Assembly (NCBI GenBank): GCA_026168455.1
Contig: CM047426.1
Location: 79,821,986-79,885,985, forward strand
Length of the DNA stretch: 64,000 nucleotides
From: Theocolax elegans
Lineage: Eukaryota; Arthropoda; Insecta; Hymenoptera; Cerocephalidae
Direction: 5' to 3'
Shown here one piece after another: positions 1-11,890 of this stretch (positions are counted from its first letter, which is position 1; the number at the start of each line of letters is the position of its first letter). The position numbers were made by a program, and so were the translations under genes. The notes under the pieces were generated by a model that searched no databases, was not told the DNA's origin, and was given only the letters and a program-made list of their open reading frames with translations.

Positions 1-1404
1 GGATAAATAGTTTGATTTATCAATATATACTTATGCAAAGAATTTTCAAAAATTTAAAATAACTAATACATACATACAAAGTTGTATACATAATGTACTT
101 TATGTTGTATTTATAAACCGATATGTTTGCAATATATTTTAATCGAAAAAGTTTATTTTATTATTTTTTTTAATTTACCAGGCGTACTGAAAATAATACT
201 TGAATGCATAAAACAATTAAACTTGACGACTTGCAGGTGAGCAGGGTATTTAATAAAACCGATCAAGTATTCAAAAATTAGAAATAGTACAAGACAATAG
301 TATATTTATTCAAGTTGATGGGCAAAAATTACATGTATATTTGTCTATAAGTTTGATACCTGAGTCAAAATTTCATTTTGAATTCTCCGGAATGTTTTAT
401 TGTTATAGACTATGTGAAACTGAATTGTCTCAAATCAGAAATGATCAATCGTTACTTTTTGTTTTTAAGTGACATAATTAGTAATTGTTACTAATTAATT
501 ACTTCTTTGTTGCGATACTTACAGTAACTATTCTTTTCAACGACTAAAGAAATAAATTGGTTATCCTAAGCATTACTAACTTACTTCCAATTAGATTGTC
601 TAAACCAACTACCCACGATTGCTCGTGACCTTTTCAGAAATTTTAATGCTTAGAGTGAGCAGCTTTTTTCAGATAAATATGAACTACGAGTTAGTAAAAC
701 ATTAAGTATTTAAAAATTAAGAATGTTATCTCTTGACATAATTGACTATTGTACTTTGCATATCAAAGGGCTGACCATACGTAGACTATGACTACTGATA
801 TCTACTGTATGACACCGCTCTCACAGTACTCATTAATTCTATTTTTAATCATTCACAATTTGATTTATTTAAATACATTTATTAATACGAATAAACATTT
901 AAAATTTGGTCATAGCTATCTGTTTAACGATAATATTAATGCGAGGAATCTTTTTTTGAGTAAGAATCAACGTTTATAATAATTTAGTTACAATACTTTT
1001 TTTATTAATTTTAAAGTTTTAATTGTGATAGATCAGTCGTAAAAATTGTAGTCCTTTTTAAAGTATGAGAAATTGAAAATGAGACAATAAAAGTAATAGT
1101 CTAGATCTTATTTCAAATTCTTTACAACTTTTAAGAGAATAAAGATTTTTGCATTTTCTGAATATCAAATTAAAACTTTTTAATTGCTGGTTTTTCTTCT
1201 TTTTTAATTAATCAAATCCAGTAGTTTAGAGATTATTCAAATTACATATAATACGTGATATAAAGTTTCAGGTAAAAATCGGTTGTACGTAAACTTATAT
1301 ACTTTTCCATACATATTTTTTTACAAATATTATACTCTAAGATTAATCAATTACTTTAATGTTTAATAAAAATTTGATACTATCATTTCGAAAGTTCTAT
1401 AAAG
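1..1404. other. A+T-rich non-coding desert
   Basis: Strongly A+T-rich sequence with short A and T runs. The only open frame of note (788-979, 63 codons) is rich in Leu, Ile, Asn and Phe, as expected by chance in such composition. No RNA gene, inverted repeat or repeat family was seen. Confidence 0.6.
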
Positions 1405-1740
1405 GATTTAGTGATACCACCCGAGACTACGTTGATGATGAGACACCTTTGATTTTTTCGCGATTTCTCCATACATATTTCCATTCCGCGAAATCCATTT
1501 TAACGGTGGCACGACCGAGGAAGCTAAGCGAGAATCTTGTTTGCAAAATCCTCGGCAGGTCCAGCCGAATAATGGAAAAAGGCTGGCGGTAGCGGACGTG
1601 CAGATGACAACGCCACGCACTCCAGATCCAGTAACGCCATTATACCCAGATATACTTTAGGTGGCACTAACGGCCTTTCGGTTCCACTTTTTCGCCATTC
1701 CGAAATCCTACCGCGTCCACGAAAATTTCCTTTACCACGA
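1405..1740. other. G+C-richer CpG-containing island
   Basis: Composition rises sharply over the flanks, with many CG dinucleotides around 1500-1640. Open frames of about 70 codons exist on both strands here (1359-1592 plus, 1408-1620 minus), which is what few stop codons in G+C-richer DNA would give. Neither translation resembles a known family. It could be a conserved non-coding element; that is untested. Confidence 0.45.
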
Positions 1741-2293
1741 GGAATGCGTCAACGTATATTTATATAAGATGGAATCTCGACTTTGGATTTACACCGTATC
1801 AGGCATTTGCGGAATTTTACAGGTTTTATTTTACTTATCACTGCGGTACTGTCAATGGCATTGTATGTTCCGCATTTTATGTTAACTTGTGCTTTTAGAC
1901 TTTAATGTTGTCCCGATACTTTTAATTCGAGAAGTCAAAAAAGTGTAATAACAAAAATTAAGAAATGTGTTTATGGATTGTAAAGATTTATAAAATAAAA
2001 AATTACCGATGTTATAAAAAAAATTTGTATGAAACTTTTAATTAATATGAGTATGAGAAAAAGTTAAATATCTTGAAATATTGCACTTTCAATCCAATCT
2101 TTATCTACTAAAGCAGTACAAAAGCAATTCTGTCGAATAGCAAATTAATAGTCTCACCTCGTTTCTTAAATTCTTCACAGAATTGCCAGTTTAATGGCCA
2201 CACTTTTACTAACTACATGGATTCTTTATCCATCCATTAACCCATTTTCAATTCAACGCCAACTAAAGCCCAGCGATAGAGCCAATAATTTAC
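1741..2293. other. A+T-rich non-coding segment
   Basis: A+T-rich spacer between an island and a purine tract. The open frame at 1661-1885 runs into it, but its product (aromatic and Cys-rich, no recognisable motif) gives no reason to call a gene. Confidence 0.55.
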
Positions 2294-2419
2294 AAGAAGT
2301 AGAAGTGGAAGTAGAAGTAGAAGGAAAAAGGAAGAAAACAAAGAAAAAGAAAAGAAGAAGAAGAAGAAGAAGAAGAAGAAGAAGATGATGATGAAGAAAA
2401 GAAGGAGAGGAAGAAAGAG
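2294..2419. repeat. Purine tract with (GAA)n core
   Basis: An almost unbroken A/G run of about 125 bases on the plus strand, starting with GAAGTA-type units, passing through a roughly 31-base (GAA)n core at 2354-2384, then three GAT units and more A/G. The open frames reading through it (2194-2388 plus, 2237-2450 minus) are simple Arg/Lys or Phe/Leu runs and are not genes. GAA repeats can form triplex DNA (general knowledge). Confidence 0.9.
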
Positions 2420-3859
2420 CATTAGAAAAATATGCGATTGCAAGTAGCATCTCTGTAGACTCTATAAAAGTCTAGTTTGATTTTCTTTTACACGTAAAGT
2501 TATAGATCGCGCAATATTTAATCCAAGTACGGACAAGAGGATGAAAAACAAATACCCATTCTCTTTCAACTGATATTAAACAGCAACTTCCTCATAGTCA
2601 TCGGTCAATATCGGCTGAAAAATTGGAAGACTTGTTTGTCTTTTACAAATGATGCAACTTTGCAAAGAGTTTCAAATTTTTCTACGCTACCAGAAATAGA
2701 TCAAGATATTTATAAACGACAAAGTTTTTATTAAAACTATCTAAACGAGGTCTTGAAATGGTTGTCTATAAAATTTAAATAAATGATTTTCGAACGAATC
2801 GATACTATTTTGGGTTGGTTATTCTAAGTCAAATGAATTGGAGTTAATAAATTTTATTAATTCCTGGAATTTATATATATATATTTACACTCTATTATTT
2901 TTAGTTGGTTTTTCATGAGTATAGTATGTATGTAAAATGTATTGTAAATGTTTAATATGTAAATACGAATAAGTAAGCTTATTCAATAAATAGTAAAATT
3001 TATTTAAAATTCATATGTTGGCATATATAAAACTTTTCACAATTTTTATCTGATCAATACGAATAACAATTGAAATGTGTAACAATTTTGCAGTTGGCGA
3101 GCAGTTATACGTTGTTCTGACAGGTATTTATCTGTTAAATATAAAATAATGTCTTTAGTTTTAACGGACATTTATCTAATATTTATCGTTTAAAAATTTA
3201 CCAATCAAAACATGACAATCAACGAACTTATTTTTCTGAGAATACATGAAACATAATTAACTCTATAAAAAGGGGATTTATTAAATATTTAATATGGATC
3301 ACGACAATAAAAATATTGTTAACCGAGTCAAAAATTAAACTTCTTAATTGTAAGGATCTTATTATCTGAAAAAAAACAAAAAAAAAATTACATGTGTATT
3401 CAAACATAATAGTAAGTTGAAAAAAATAAAATAGACGAATAGAGAAAAGTTTTATACAAAGTGTCTTAAAGTTTTGGATGGTAATTGTAGCGTTAGTGTA
3501 GTATAAATTTCAGCATGCTAAATATTTCAAATCTGTTTCTCACATTTTTATTACAATTATGAAAAATTATACAATAAAGCAAACGTCAATATTATACCTT
3601 GAACATTTGAGTAATTTTTATTTATTTTCTCTTTCCGTGTAGATTCAATGACTTGTGAATGGTCATTCATAATATAAAAAATATATTTGCAATATATTAA
3701 AATTTTCCCATTAGTTGAGTCAGAAAACATAAATGAAAATATGTATTTGCCAAATGTATTCGGGAAACGCTGGACAGGTAGGTTTGCTACTAATAGACAT
3801 AACAGGAGTTAATGAATCTGATGATATAACGTAACATTAAATACAAATAAAGTAAGTAA
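2420..3859. other. A+T-rich non-coding desert
   Basis: Long A+T-rich stretch, including a TA run near 2873-2882 and A runs near 3366-3388. No open frame of 60 codons or more and no repeat family recognised. Confidence 0.6.
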
Positions 3860-4180
3860 AGAAAGCCGCAATATCTTGAGCTTATCGTCGGCAGGAGCCG
3901 CATATCTTCAATTAGGTTAGAGCGTTAAATCAGCCCCGGCGATGAACGTATGTCCACGCGACTAAGTGCAATGCGTCACGCGGTCCAGAGTCCCGAGCCT
4001 CTGACGTGGTATAATGCAAATCTATTACTCAGAGCCGGCTCCATCCCCCGTACGTCTCATTATCGCGAGGGACGCCATCTTGCCTGTATCGTCCGTTCAC
4101 GTCCATTACTATTAGTCTGGGATACTACGTGTATTTTCATTGCCGGAGATTTAGTAGACCACAAATTTCCTCTCGTATAT
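3860..4180. other. CpG-rich island with near-direct repeat
   Basis: G+C-richer and CpG-rich against a very A+T-rich flank. It holds two near copies of one motif, GCCGCAATATCTT at 3865-3877 and GCCGCATATCTT at 3897-3908, about 32 bases apart. The 78-codon open frame at 3950-4186 has no recognisable motif. Possible cis-regulatory element, by inference only. Confidence 0.45.
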
Positions 4181-6399
4181 ACCTGATATTTTTTAATAGA
4201 GATCTATCAGCCCGATTACGTAAAATCGGAGTTACTGTTTTCCTTTCTTTCTTTTTCATCATTTAAACAACATTCCTGCAAAAGTCACACGTCGATTAAT
4301 TCGCGTATATACATTGGGATTAAGGGAATAAGTCAAATGTTCATAATTTTGCTTTAATCTAGCTTAAACGCACGTAATGCGATTTAACTATACAGCTTCA
4401 TAATGCTATTAGTTCATTCATTGTAAACAGTGGTCTAATAAGCTCGCGTGTATGTATGCATACTTCTAAATATGGAATTCCAGGTTGAATCCAATACAAA
4501 ACTCGTTTATAAGCTTTAATCTATGGATGCAAATTTATATGTTTAAATTAATCTCTTATTACTGGTTCGTAACTGTGTAAAGAAAATATAATATGAGGGA
4601 ACATTAGATACAATATTGTTAACTAAACTTAAAAAAATAATACTTTTACGTAGGAATGATTAATTTCAATATAAACACCGGTTTGAATATTTCGATATTA
4701 CACTGTGACTATGTAATTGATTCATGAACTTCACCGAATTCAAATAAATTGAAACATATTAGAGATGCTTCCTTTAATTATGTAGAGAACATGTGCACTC
4801 AATTACATTTATCTTGCATTCAATAATTATATTATAATTTTACCGATAAATATTGTAAAATTTAAAATCTATTCAAATAATAAATAAAACTAAATTTTTC
4901 TTTCTATTATTCAAATAAAGTGAACCATTTACTTTTTACTTAAATTCGACTAATACAATTACAAAATTGAAGGTAAAATTGTATGTTTAACGAAAACTTG
5001 GAACATGCAGCTTATAAAGATATTTAATTATTCAATTCATTTTTTTTGTTTATACAATTTTTTAATACTTGATTTCACAGCGTTCATTAAATAATTAATA
5101 GTATAACTAGTATATTTTTTTATTTTCACCTTATTAATATTCTACATTGACAAGAATCAATTGTTACAAAAAATTCAAACACTCTTCTCTTAAAATAATT
5201 ACTAATCCTACTACCATGAAAGAGTGTCAAAGAACCATAAATTACGAAATCTAAGAAAAAAAGAAGAATTCATCGACCCCTCCATTATTCACAAGTAATC
5301 TTACCTTTTCAACACGCGAAACTCGAAGAATCTTTCTCAATCCCAAGAGACGATCCTAATCGAAAGTTAAAACCGTGTTCTCGCAACTTGTCCTAGGAAA
5401 GAACCAAAAAAGAATCTTCGATCACTGCCGAGAAAACCAAGTGGACGAAGCAGCTGCTCGAAAGTCTCTTTTTCTAAGACCGTGTTTTCTAACACACGTG
5501 CACACACATGCACACAGAGAGCCTATTCTACAGTGTAGCAAAGTGCATACAGTAGTTTCGTGTTCTCATTGCGTTTAAATAAGCTCGCTATAACTAACTA
5601 CTCAAAGGGTTTGTGTTTACGCGAATTCACCAGTCTGTGAAACTTATTGGTGTGGTTTGATTTCTCTTTTCTCTTCCAGTTGTTAAAAATTAATACAGAT
5701 TAAAAATTCTCTTCAATTTTTCAAATTACGTATTTTTTTCACTATAGTAAAAGCGAATACATGTTTGTAGTTCTCGAATCAAGTGCAATTTATTTCAATA
5801 ATCTGTGCTTTTTATTTCATATTAATTTTTATACGTACGTTAATCACGTTATATCTCGTTTATGCATGATGAAATTCATTTTACATAAATGTGCTAACGA
5901 TATTTTATTGTTATTAAAAAATTGTAACTGCACAAAACAAAGTTTACGTTTGTTTTTATTTATGTAAACAAGAAATACAAACAGTGAATGTTAACAATGT
6001 ATTTGCACAACAACCTTGTTTACTTTTGATGTTACTATTACAACTACAGTAATTATTAGCACAATATTATTCAAGTACATAAAAATTTAATAAAATTTAA
6101 ATAATATTTTCTAAGTAAGTTTTAATACGACTTATTGTACTACAAATATCAACGATATTTTAAAAATTATAAATGATGGCAAATTATTTCGTGTGTAAAC
6201 TATCAATTACAAATTGATTTGATTAAAGAGATAGATTAGATGGTCAAGTTGTTTTGTATAAATAGTCAGAGTTCAATAACGTTAACTTAAAAAAAATGAT
6301 ATCATACTTAAAGAAAGTAAAACGTTTAGCCTCACGCGATTGTTATTCGCAATCCTGTTAAAATAACGAAAAAACATAGAAAATACGAAATCTCGATTC
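4181..6399. other. A+T-rich desert with a short CA-rich patch
   Basis: About 2.2 kb of A+T-rich DNA. A CA-rich patch at 5491-5516 includes a CACGTG hexamer. Open frames at 5375-5578 and 5761-5967 look compositional. Nothing else is supported. Confidence 0.6.
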
Positions 6400-6859
6400 C
6401 ACAAGCGGCAAGTCATTTCTCCACCTCGGAATTTAAAGCCGCCCCGAAGTTCAAGCTTCGAGTGACTTGCACGCGTGTCTTCGAGAGTTCGGGAGGTGGC
6501 TCCGCTTTAAAGAGCCGTAAAAATCACCGGCGCGCACGTAGGCCCGACGTCGTCGACTGATGGAGGTTTAGAGGCGGACCTGCGGTGATTGCTTCATAAA
6601 AACCGGCCCCCGATTGCAATCGCGCCTTTCGATCGCACTCACTAAAGAACTTATCGACCGACCGAGTGGCTTCTCTTACCCAAGACTTTTTATTCTTTGC
6701 CCTGGAAAACCGCCTACCCTCCATGTATTTCCCTTCTCCACCCCCTACCCCTCCCGCCGCTCTTCTTACCCCTTCCCTCTTTATTTTCTCAAGCAATAAA
6801 TCGAGTGGGGAGGATATCCGTTTTTTCACTTTTTCTATTCACCTCTTTTCTTTTACCTT
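6400..6859. other. CpG-rich island with pyrimidine-rich edge
   Basis: CpG-rich from about 6420 to 6680, then pyrimidine-rich to about 6850. Adjacent C runs at 6741-6745, 6748-6751 and 6753-6755 could allow i-motif or, on the minus strand, G-quadruplex structure with a later run. Open frames overlap on both strands (6524-6829 minus; 6614-6888 plus in three frames), which argues for composition rather than coding. Confidence 0.5.
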
Positions 6860-7854
6860 TCGATTGTGGTTTTGAGCGTTCATTTTGATCGTTCCATTTT
6901 CTTTCTCTTCGTACAGAGATCTTTGTGAAAGTTTCGAATGGACGATTATATTTGACACCTCTAAGTAATTGTCATACCGCGTAGTATTTTAGTGTTTTTA
7001 TTACATCTTTTAATACAAAAAAATTAGTATCTTATGATACTAACCATTAAATAAATAAATAAAAATGAAAAGTAGGTAAAAGTAATAATAAATATTTTAA
7101 AGTACGTATATCCTACTTCTATATCCGATATGATAAAATGTGTATAATTTAATTTATTGTAGTCGTTCACGCAACAATTTAAGTTTTAATATTGAAGTAG
7201 AAATAGCATTAAATTGAAATTTCTTTTTATCAATAATTTTCGACTATGCAAAAATAACGATCACAAAGTAGCATCAAAATGACAAATTTTCGTTGAAATG
7301 ATCTCCATTTTCTACGATAATACTCTATTAAAATGAAAAATGCGTTCAATTCCCCAACGGAAATCTATATAATTAATTTTCATCATCGAAATCAAATTCC
7401 CAACCTCAAATGTTCTGACTACATGAATAGAACTTTCGAAGTTTGTACTTTATGCCCAGCGGAACTAATTGTACTATACCTTACATCAAATTATATTAAT
7501 AACACGGATCAAGAATAACTAAATAAATCCCGAAGGTTTATCTTCTATCATCGACGTCGTGCAAAATAATCTGAGTTGTCTCGCGATTATTTTATCAATA
7601 ATTAACCAGTTAAATTTGTTATCCAATATCATATATTATTTCATATGCAGACAGTACTCAGATAAGCTATAAATTATAGTTTAACCTACAAAAATAATGC
7701 TATTTAAACTGCAGAACAATTTTTAACGTTAATTATTGATACTAATAAGTTAATTTTAAAATTATTAATGAAATGAAATATGTCGTGTAGAAGAAAAGAG
7801 AGAAACCTTTTCAAGATAAAAAACTGCAGTTAAAAAAAAGAATGAACAAAACCG
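6860..7854. other. A+T-rich non-coding desert
   Basis: A+T-rich with no repeat family seen. The 61-codon open frame at 7333-7518 has no recognisable motif and sits in a region of random-looking codon use. Confidence 0.6.
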
Positions 7855-8365
7855 GTAATTTTTCTCGCGCGCGCAATCAACGAAACACCAGGAGCGTATC
7901 GTATCAGTCGTAGGAAAAGACGAGCGGTCGGGGTGATGTAGCGCAGGGTCCGGGTAGCTCGACCGCGGCGATTCGTCGCACAGTTGTCGGTGCGCGACAA
8001 GCCCTTAAAACGAGCCGAACCCGCGTCCCCGCTCGATTTTATATCTAATTGTTTGCGGCGCCCGTCCGGCGCTTTACGGTCCCGGGCGTTCATTCGTTAC
8101 GCCGTGCGACACGCCGCATCGACCCGATCGAACTCCTCCTGCGGGACCAGCAATCTTCTCTCTCACCCGGATCGTCGAACCCTCCCATCCACTTTTCCTT
8201 TAACCGTTCCCTCCTCCGAATCTCCACCCCAGCCCCTCTTCCCTCCACCTACCCATCCACCCGTCGCTCGACTCTCGACTTTGCAATTGCCGATGGCGAA
8301 CGTTACGAGGATTTCGACCTTTCTTCTACCTCCGGATTTTATGGTTCGTAAGACTCGACTGGGAA
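7855..8365. other. Dense CpG-rich island with C-run tail
   Basis: One of the most CpG-dense stretches of the window (7860-8130), followed by a pyrimidine-rich tail to 8270. Within the tail, C runs at 8227-8230, 8233-8236, 8241-8243, 8252-8254 and 8260-8262 give a loose G-quadruplex pattern on the minus strand, with one loop of 8 bases. Three overlapping open frames on both strands (up to 138 codons) are Pro/Ser/Arg-rich and match nothing I know. A promoter or enhancer-like element is possible but unproven. Confidence 0.5.
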
Positions 8366-9249
8366 ATTGGAAAATGGAAATTTGTTTTGTTATTCGTTAA
8401 TTTTAACTGTCCTATTTTACACAACGCGTCTTATTGACAAGTCATGTTCCTTCAATGAGAAATAAGGAATAAGTGAATCATGTTAATATATTTATATAAC
8501 TGTGTCAAAACAGTAATTAGATGGTTAGAATGTATTTGATTAAATTTTAATTATGCATATCAAGATTCATTCAATAGAGATGCATAAAAATAATACAAGT
8601 GGAATTATCAAATTAATTTATATGAAAAGTAATTTTATCAATTAATATTCAGTAAAAATATAATAATCAAATCATTAACTATTAATATCTCCAAAATATA
8701 TAATTTATGATCGTTACAAATCTTGTTAAATGAACGTATCCGGTATTTTTTTCACAGGAAATGTTTCGAATTCTATACATAATTTCAACTAGGATTAAGT
8801 TAACGAATTTCGCGGTGCTTACAACTACGTTGCAAAAAATCCGCGTTTTGCGTCATATTAATGCACGAAGCTTCGTGATTTATTATGCGTTTACTATGCG
8901 AGAAAAGAGCCGAGTCACTAGGGGGCAGGAAAAATATAAATAAAAATGTCTCTCAGATTTCAAAAGCCCAAGTCAAATGGAATGCAAAAGTGGGCAATGA
9001 TACGGTTTTTTTACTGATTAGCCGACTAAATGAGCTACAACGCAGAGTTTCTGACGCAAATCGATAAATACTTAATTCGTTGGCTACCATTTCCTTTATA
9101 ACGTGTCTACATTTTATTTAATTACATATAATAACTATTTATTCGAATAAATGTATATTTTAGTTATTTTATTAATAGTAAATCGAAATAAATATGAATA
9201 AATCAAATAAAAATGGAAAAGGTAAATCGAGAATCTCACTACCACTATC
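8366..9249. other. A+T-rich non-coding segment
   Basis: A+T-rich spacer, moderately mixed from 8760 to 9070 where two 60-codon frames overlap without recognisable content. No repeats of note. Confidence 0.55.
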
Positions 9250-9855
9250 TCTGAGAATAGGTAGAAACTAGAAAGCTTTGGGAAAGGAAGCGGATCTTCC
9301 TCGCTCATACATAAGGGAAGTTAGATGCGACCACGAAACGAAGTCGGGCGTCGAGCAATTGCAGCGCGGTGAGCGAGACCGAGAAGAGAGAGATTTCAAT
9401 TGTCGTAGCGTCGAGGAGGAGAGATTCGGTTGAGCCGGCGTGCGCGAACGCTAGGCTTTTCCCTTGCTTCGCTATCGTCCTTCCATCTCGGACCGCCGTC
9501 AGAGAGAGAAAGAGAGAGAGAGAGAGGGATGAAGAGGGAGGGAGGGAGAGAGACATGGAGCGAGAGAGAGAGAGGGAGAGCGATAGTGAGAGTGAGAGTG
9601 AGAGAGACTGGGATTGATTAAATAATTGGCCCTTTAGATTGGGCTCTAGTTTCTGGAATGAATACGCCCCTGGACGGGAGCCAACTCTCGAGACCTCCAA
9701 GGGTACGTCGCGAGAGCGAGAGAGAAAGCGAGAGGAGGGGAGACAGTCCAGACTGGACGGTTTAATAATAGCTCTGATTGGAGAGGAACCGAATGCATAT
9801 GCATGGCTTTTTCCCTTCCCTAATGAATTCGCGTCGAGGGAAATTTTCTTAAGCG
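9250..9855. other. CpG-rich island carrying GA tracts
   Basis: A G+C-richer block whose centre is a long GA-rich tract. Flanks at 9300-9490 and 9640-9850 are CpG-rich. The 221-codon minus-strand frame across it owes its length to Ser-Leu runs read from the GA repeat and is not a gene. Confidence 0.55.
9501..9608. repeat. (GA)n-rich purine tract
   Basis: About 108 bases of nearly pure A/G on the plus strand, made of interrupted GA dinucleotide runs and GGGA units, with GTGA units at its end. A second, shorter GA-rich stretch lies at about 9711-9745. GAGAG is the core bound by GAGA factor in Drosophila (established knowledge); binding here is not shown. Confidence 0.9.
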
Positions 9856-11129
9856 CGAGATAATGATGTTGACCAATTACGCTATTTATGCGAAATTTAA
9901 TTCGATTTTCCACCTTCTCTATGAACGACACGATTGCCTTTGACGGATTTCGTTGACGCTTGACGATCAACGTTTCGGTGTTGCTTCTAAAGTTAAATTG
10001 TTGGTTTGAGAGATAGCCTTCAACGATAATCTAATTGAAGTTTATTTATTTTGAATAAACACACGGTACATTGCAACTAGTATAATTTTATAATACCTAC
10101 AATATGCATTTTTAATCGCACAATCTTCTTTTTCTTCTAAACTCAGAATTTGATATCGTTGGGATATTTGTATTTTATTTTTGCATTTTGTCGGTTGCAT
10201 TTAAGATTTATTTAACGTTACTCTTATGCCTAACGAGCGTCTAAATACATTTTTGAGAAATACTCCTTATATGTTTTCACACCGTCTTCGTCGCTGACGT
10301 TAAATTTTTTAAAAAATTTGTTTTTCGCTCACGCATATATATGTAGATATCTACATATATTTATCTAGTCGCACATACTAAAAATCAATACTTAAATGGA
10401 AAATTAGCATACGTACAACAAGGACGGTACACAAATACAAATTATTAATAGAAAAGAAGAAAAAGAGTGAGCTAATAAAACTAAATTAGTATTAACTGAG
10501 AATTACGAATTTAATAATTGTTTATACTTTATGCAAACTTTAACTATAATTGACTATGATAGAGATATTCTGCCTCTAGCCTAAACGGCCTCGAGTTATC
10601 CTTTTCCAACAACTGGTACTCGCTCGATCCTTGTACAAACATCCATAGTTGGGAGCTTCATGGCTACGACACACGATGAATACATCCATTGAATCAAATT
10701 ATTTTGTTAACTTTAATCTATTTATATATTGACATAATATATTCCTCTCTTTTTCTCTTTCTTGCACAGTTAATTTGATAAATAACACGTACAGTACTCT
10801 AAGAGAATATATTATATAATATAGAGACGGTACATTTATGAAGAGGTGAATTGAACCTAGATTATTGTAATGCTAACGCAAATAGTTTTGCCAAAGTTTA
10901 ACTATTTGTGATTGCAGTGTCATGCTGAATCTCTGTATAGCTATTTTTGTATAATTTCGACGTCAAGGAATAAAATGAAAAATTGAACTGAAAAATAATT
11001 GTTCGACAATTTGAAGAGATAATTAACAATATTTTAAGAGAAATAATAATTGAAGCACAATTTTGGAAATAACTAATGTCGAAAAATCCTGGTTTCCTCA
11101 TCAATGTTTCTTCCAACAACGAAAAAGCG
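9856..11129. other. A+T-rich desert containing a perfect palindrome
   Basis: A+T-rich throughout apart from a small mixed patch near 10570-10670. It holds the perfect palindrome at 10337-10360. The 81-codon minus frame at 10898-11143 is unconvincing. Confidence 0.6.
10337..10360. repeat. 24-bp perfect palindrome
   Basis: Two 12-base arms (left arm ATATATGTAGAT) meet with no spacer at a GATATC centre, and the sequence equals its own reverse complement over 24 bases. The outer part is TA-rich, so slippage may explain some of it, but the GTAGATATCTAC core is not simple repeat. Confidence 0.85.
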
Positions 11130-11375
11130 AAAAAGTTTTCCATCGAGGATCGAAACTCACTCGAACGTCAATAGCTCTCGTTAACGAAAAAGTAAACGAG
11201 AGGCGATAACGAGTTCGAAGGGTTAATCTTTAAACACCCTGAGTGCTGAGAGCCGAAATAATTTCTGGCAAGTCTAGCCATAACCACACCCACACTCTTG
11301 CAGACCCACCCACGTATATACACACAGGTATCAGTATTCTCGCATTATACGGTTTACCCAAAAGGAGCTACCAAC

Positions 11376-11418
11376 TTCTCTCGCTCTCTCGCTCTCTCGC
11401 TCTCTCGCTCTTGCTCGC
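11376..11418. repeat. Tandem TCGCTCTC octamer repeat
   Basis: Roughly four copies of the 8-base unit TCGCTCTC in direct tandem, decaying to CTCTTGCTCGCG at the 3' side. It is a compound CT/CG minisatellite inside a CpG-rich island. Confidence 0.9.
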
Positions 11419-11725
11419 GTGATACCCCTTTTCCATGAACTCGTTACACATGATAATAGGCATGCGATCACACAACGATCGCGAGCATACTAATTAGACT
11501 TTGCTTTCCTGACGTGCAATTCCCCCGCGTACGCGTGTGGGTTTCGCATGTGTTTCGCGCAAACGAGAGGTGCTAGCACGCTCCTTACGTAATGAGACTT
11601 TCTTTCGACCCCTCCTGCTCCCTTCCCCTTACTGGCATTTATTGAATATCAGGCTAATGGCCGCGTTTACGTCGATGACCCGCTTTCCAAGTGTCTGCGT
11701 GCCTCCCTTTTTTCTTTTTCCTGCG

Positions 11726-11750
11726 TCTCTCTCTCTCTCTCTCTTTCTCT
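11726..11750. repeat. (TC)n microsatellite
   Basis: About 25 bases of TC repeat with one TTT interruption, following a T/C-rich run that starts near 11703. Confidence 0.9.
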
Positions 11751-11890
11751 TATCCCTACCTCTTTCCCTACGGTGGGCACACTTTCGGGATGGGCATTTT
11801 TTCGTCTTAGCTGAGTGGATGAAATCGTTGTTTTTGCCCCGAGGATTCGCTAATGGCACGATGCTGGATTGGTATTGTTAGATGAAACAT

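Larger units (their letters stand above)
11130..11890. other. G+C-richer island with octamer and TC repeats
   Basis: A mixed, CpG-containing block with a CA-rich stretch at about 11281-11330 and the two CT repeats listed separately. The 114-codon plus frame (11537-11881) and the 76-codon minus frame (11629-11859) overlap across the TC repeat and look compositional. Confidence 0.5.

Noticed and set aside
2194..2450. Arg/Lys-rich plus frame and Phe/Leu-rich minus frames
   Set aside because: Direct translations of the (GAA)n purine tract.
5491..5516. CACGTG E-box within a CA-rich patch
   Set aside because: Expected by chance within CA/TG-rich sequence; no supporting context.
7984..8400. 138-codon plus-strand open frame in a CpG-rich island
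   Set aside because: Two other frames on both strands are open across the same block; the product is Pro/Ser-rich because of C-rich DNA.
9305..9970. 221-codon minus-strand open frame, the longest in the window
   Set aside because: The middle is Ser-Leu repeats read from a GA/CT microsatellite, and the remainder has no recognisable motif. Length is explained by a stop-free repeat.
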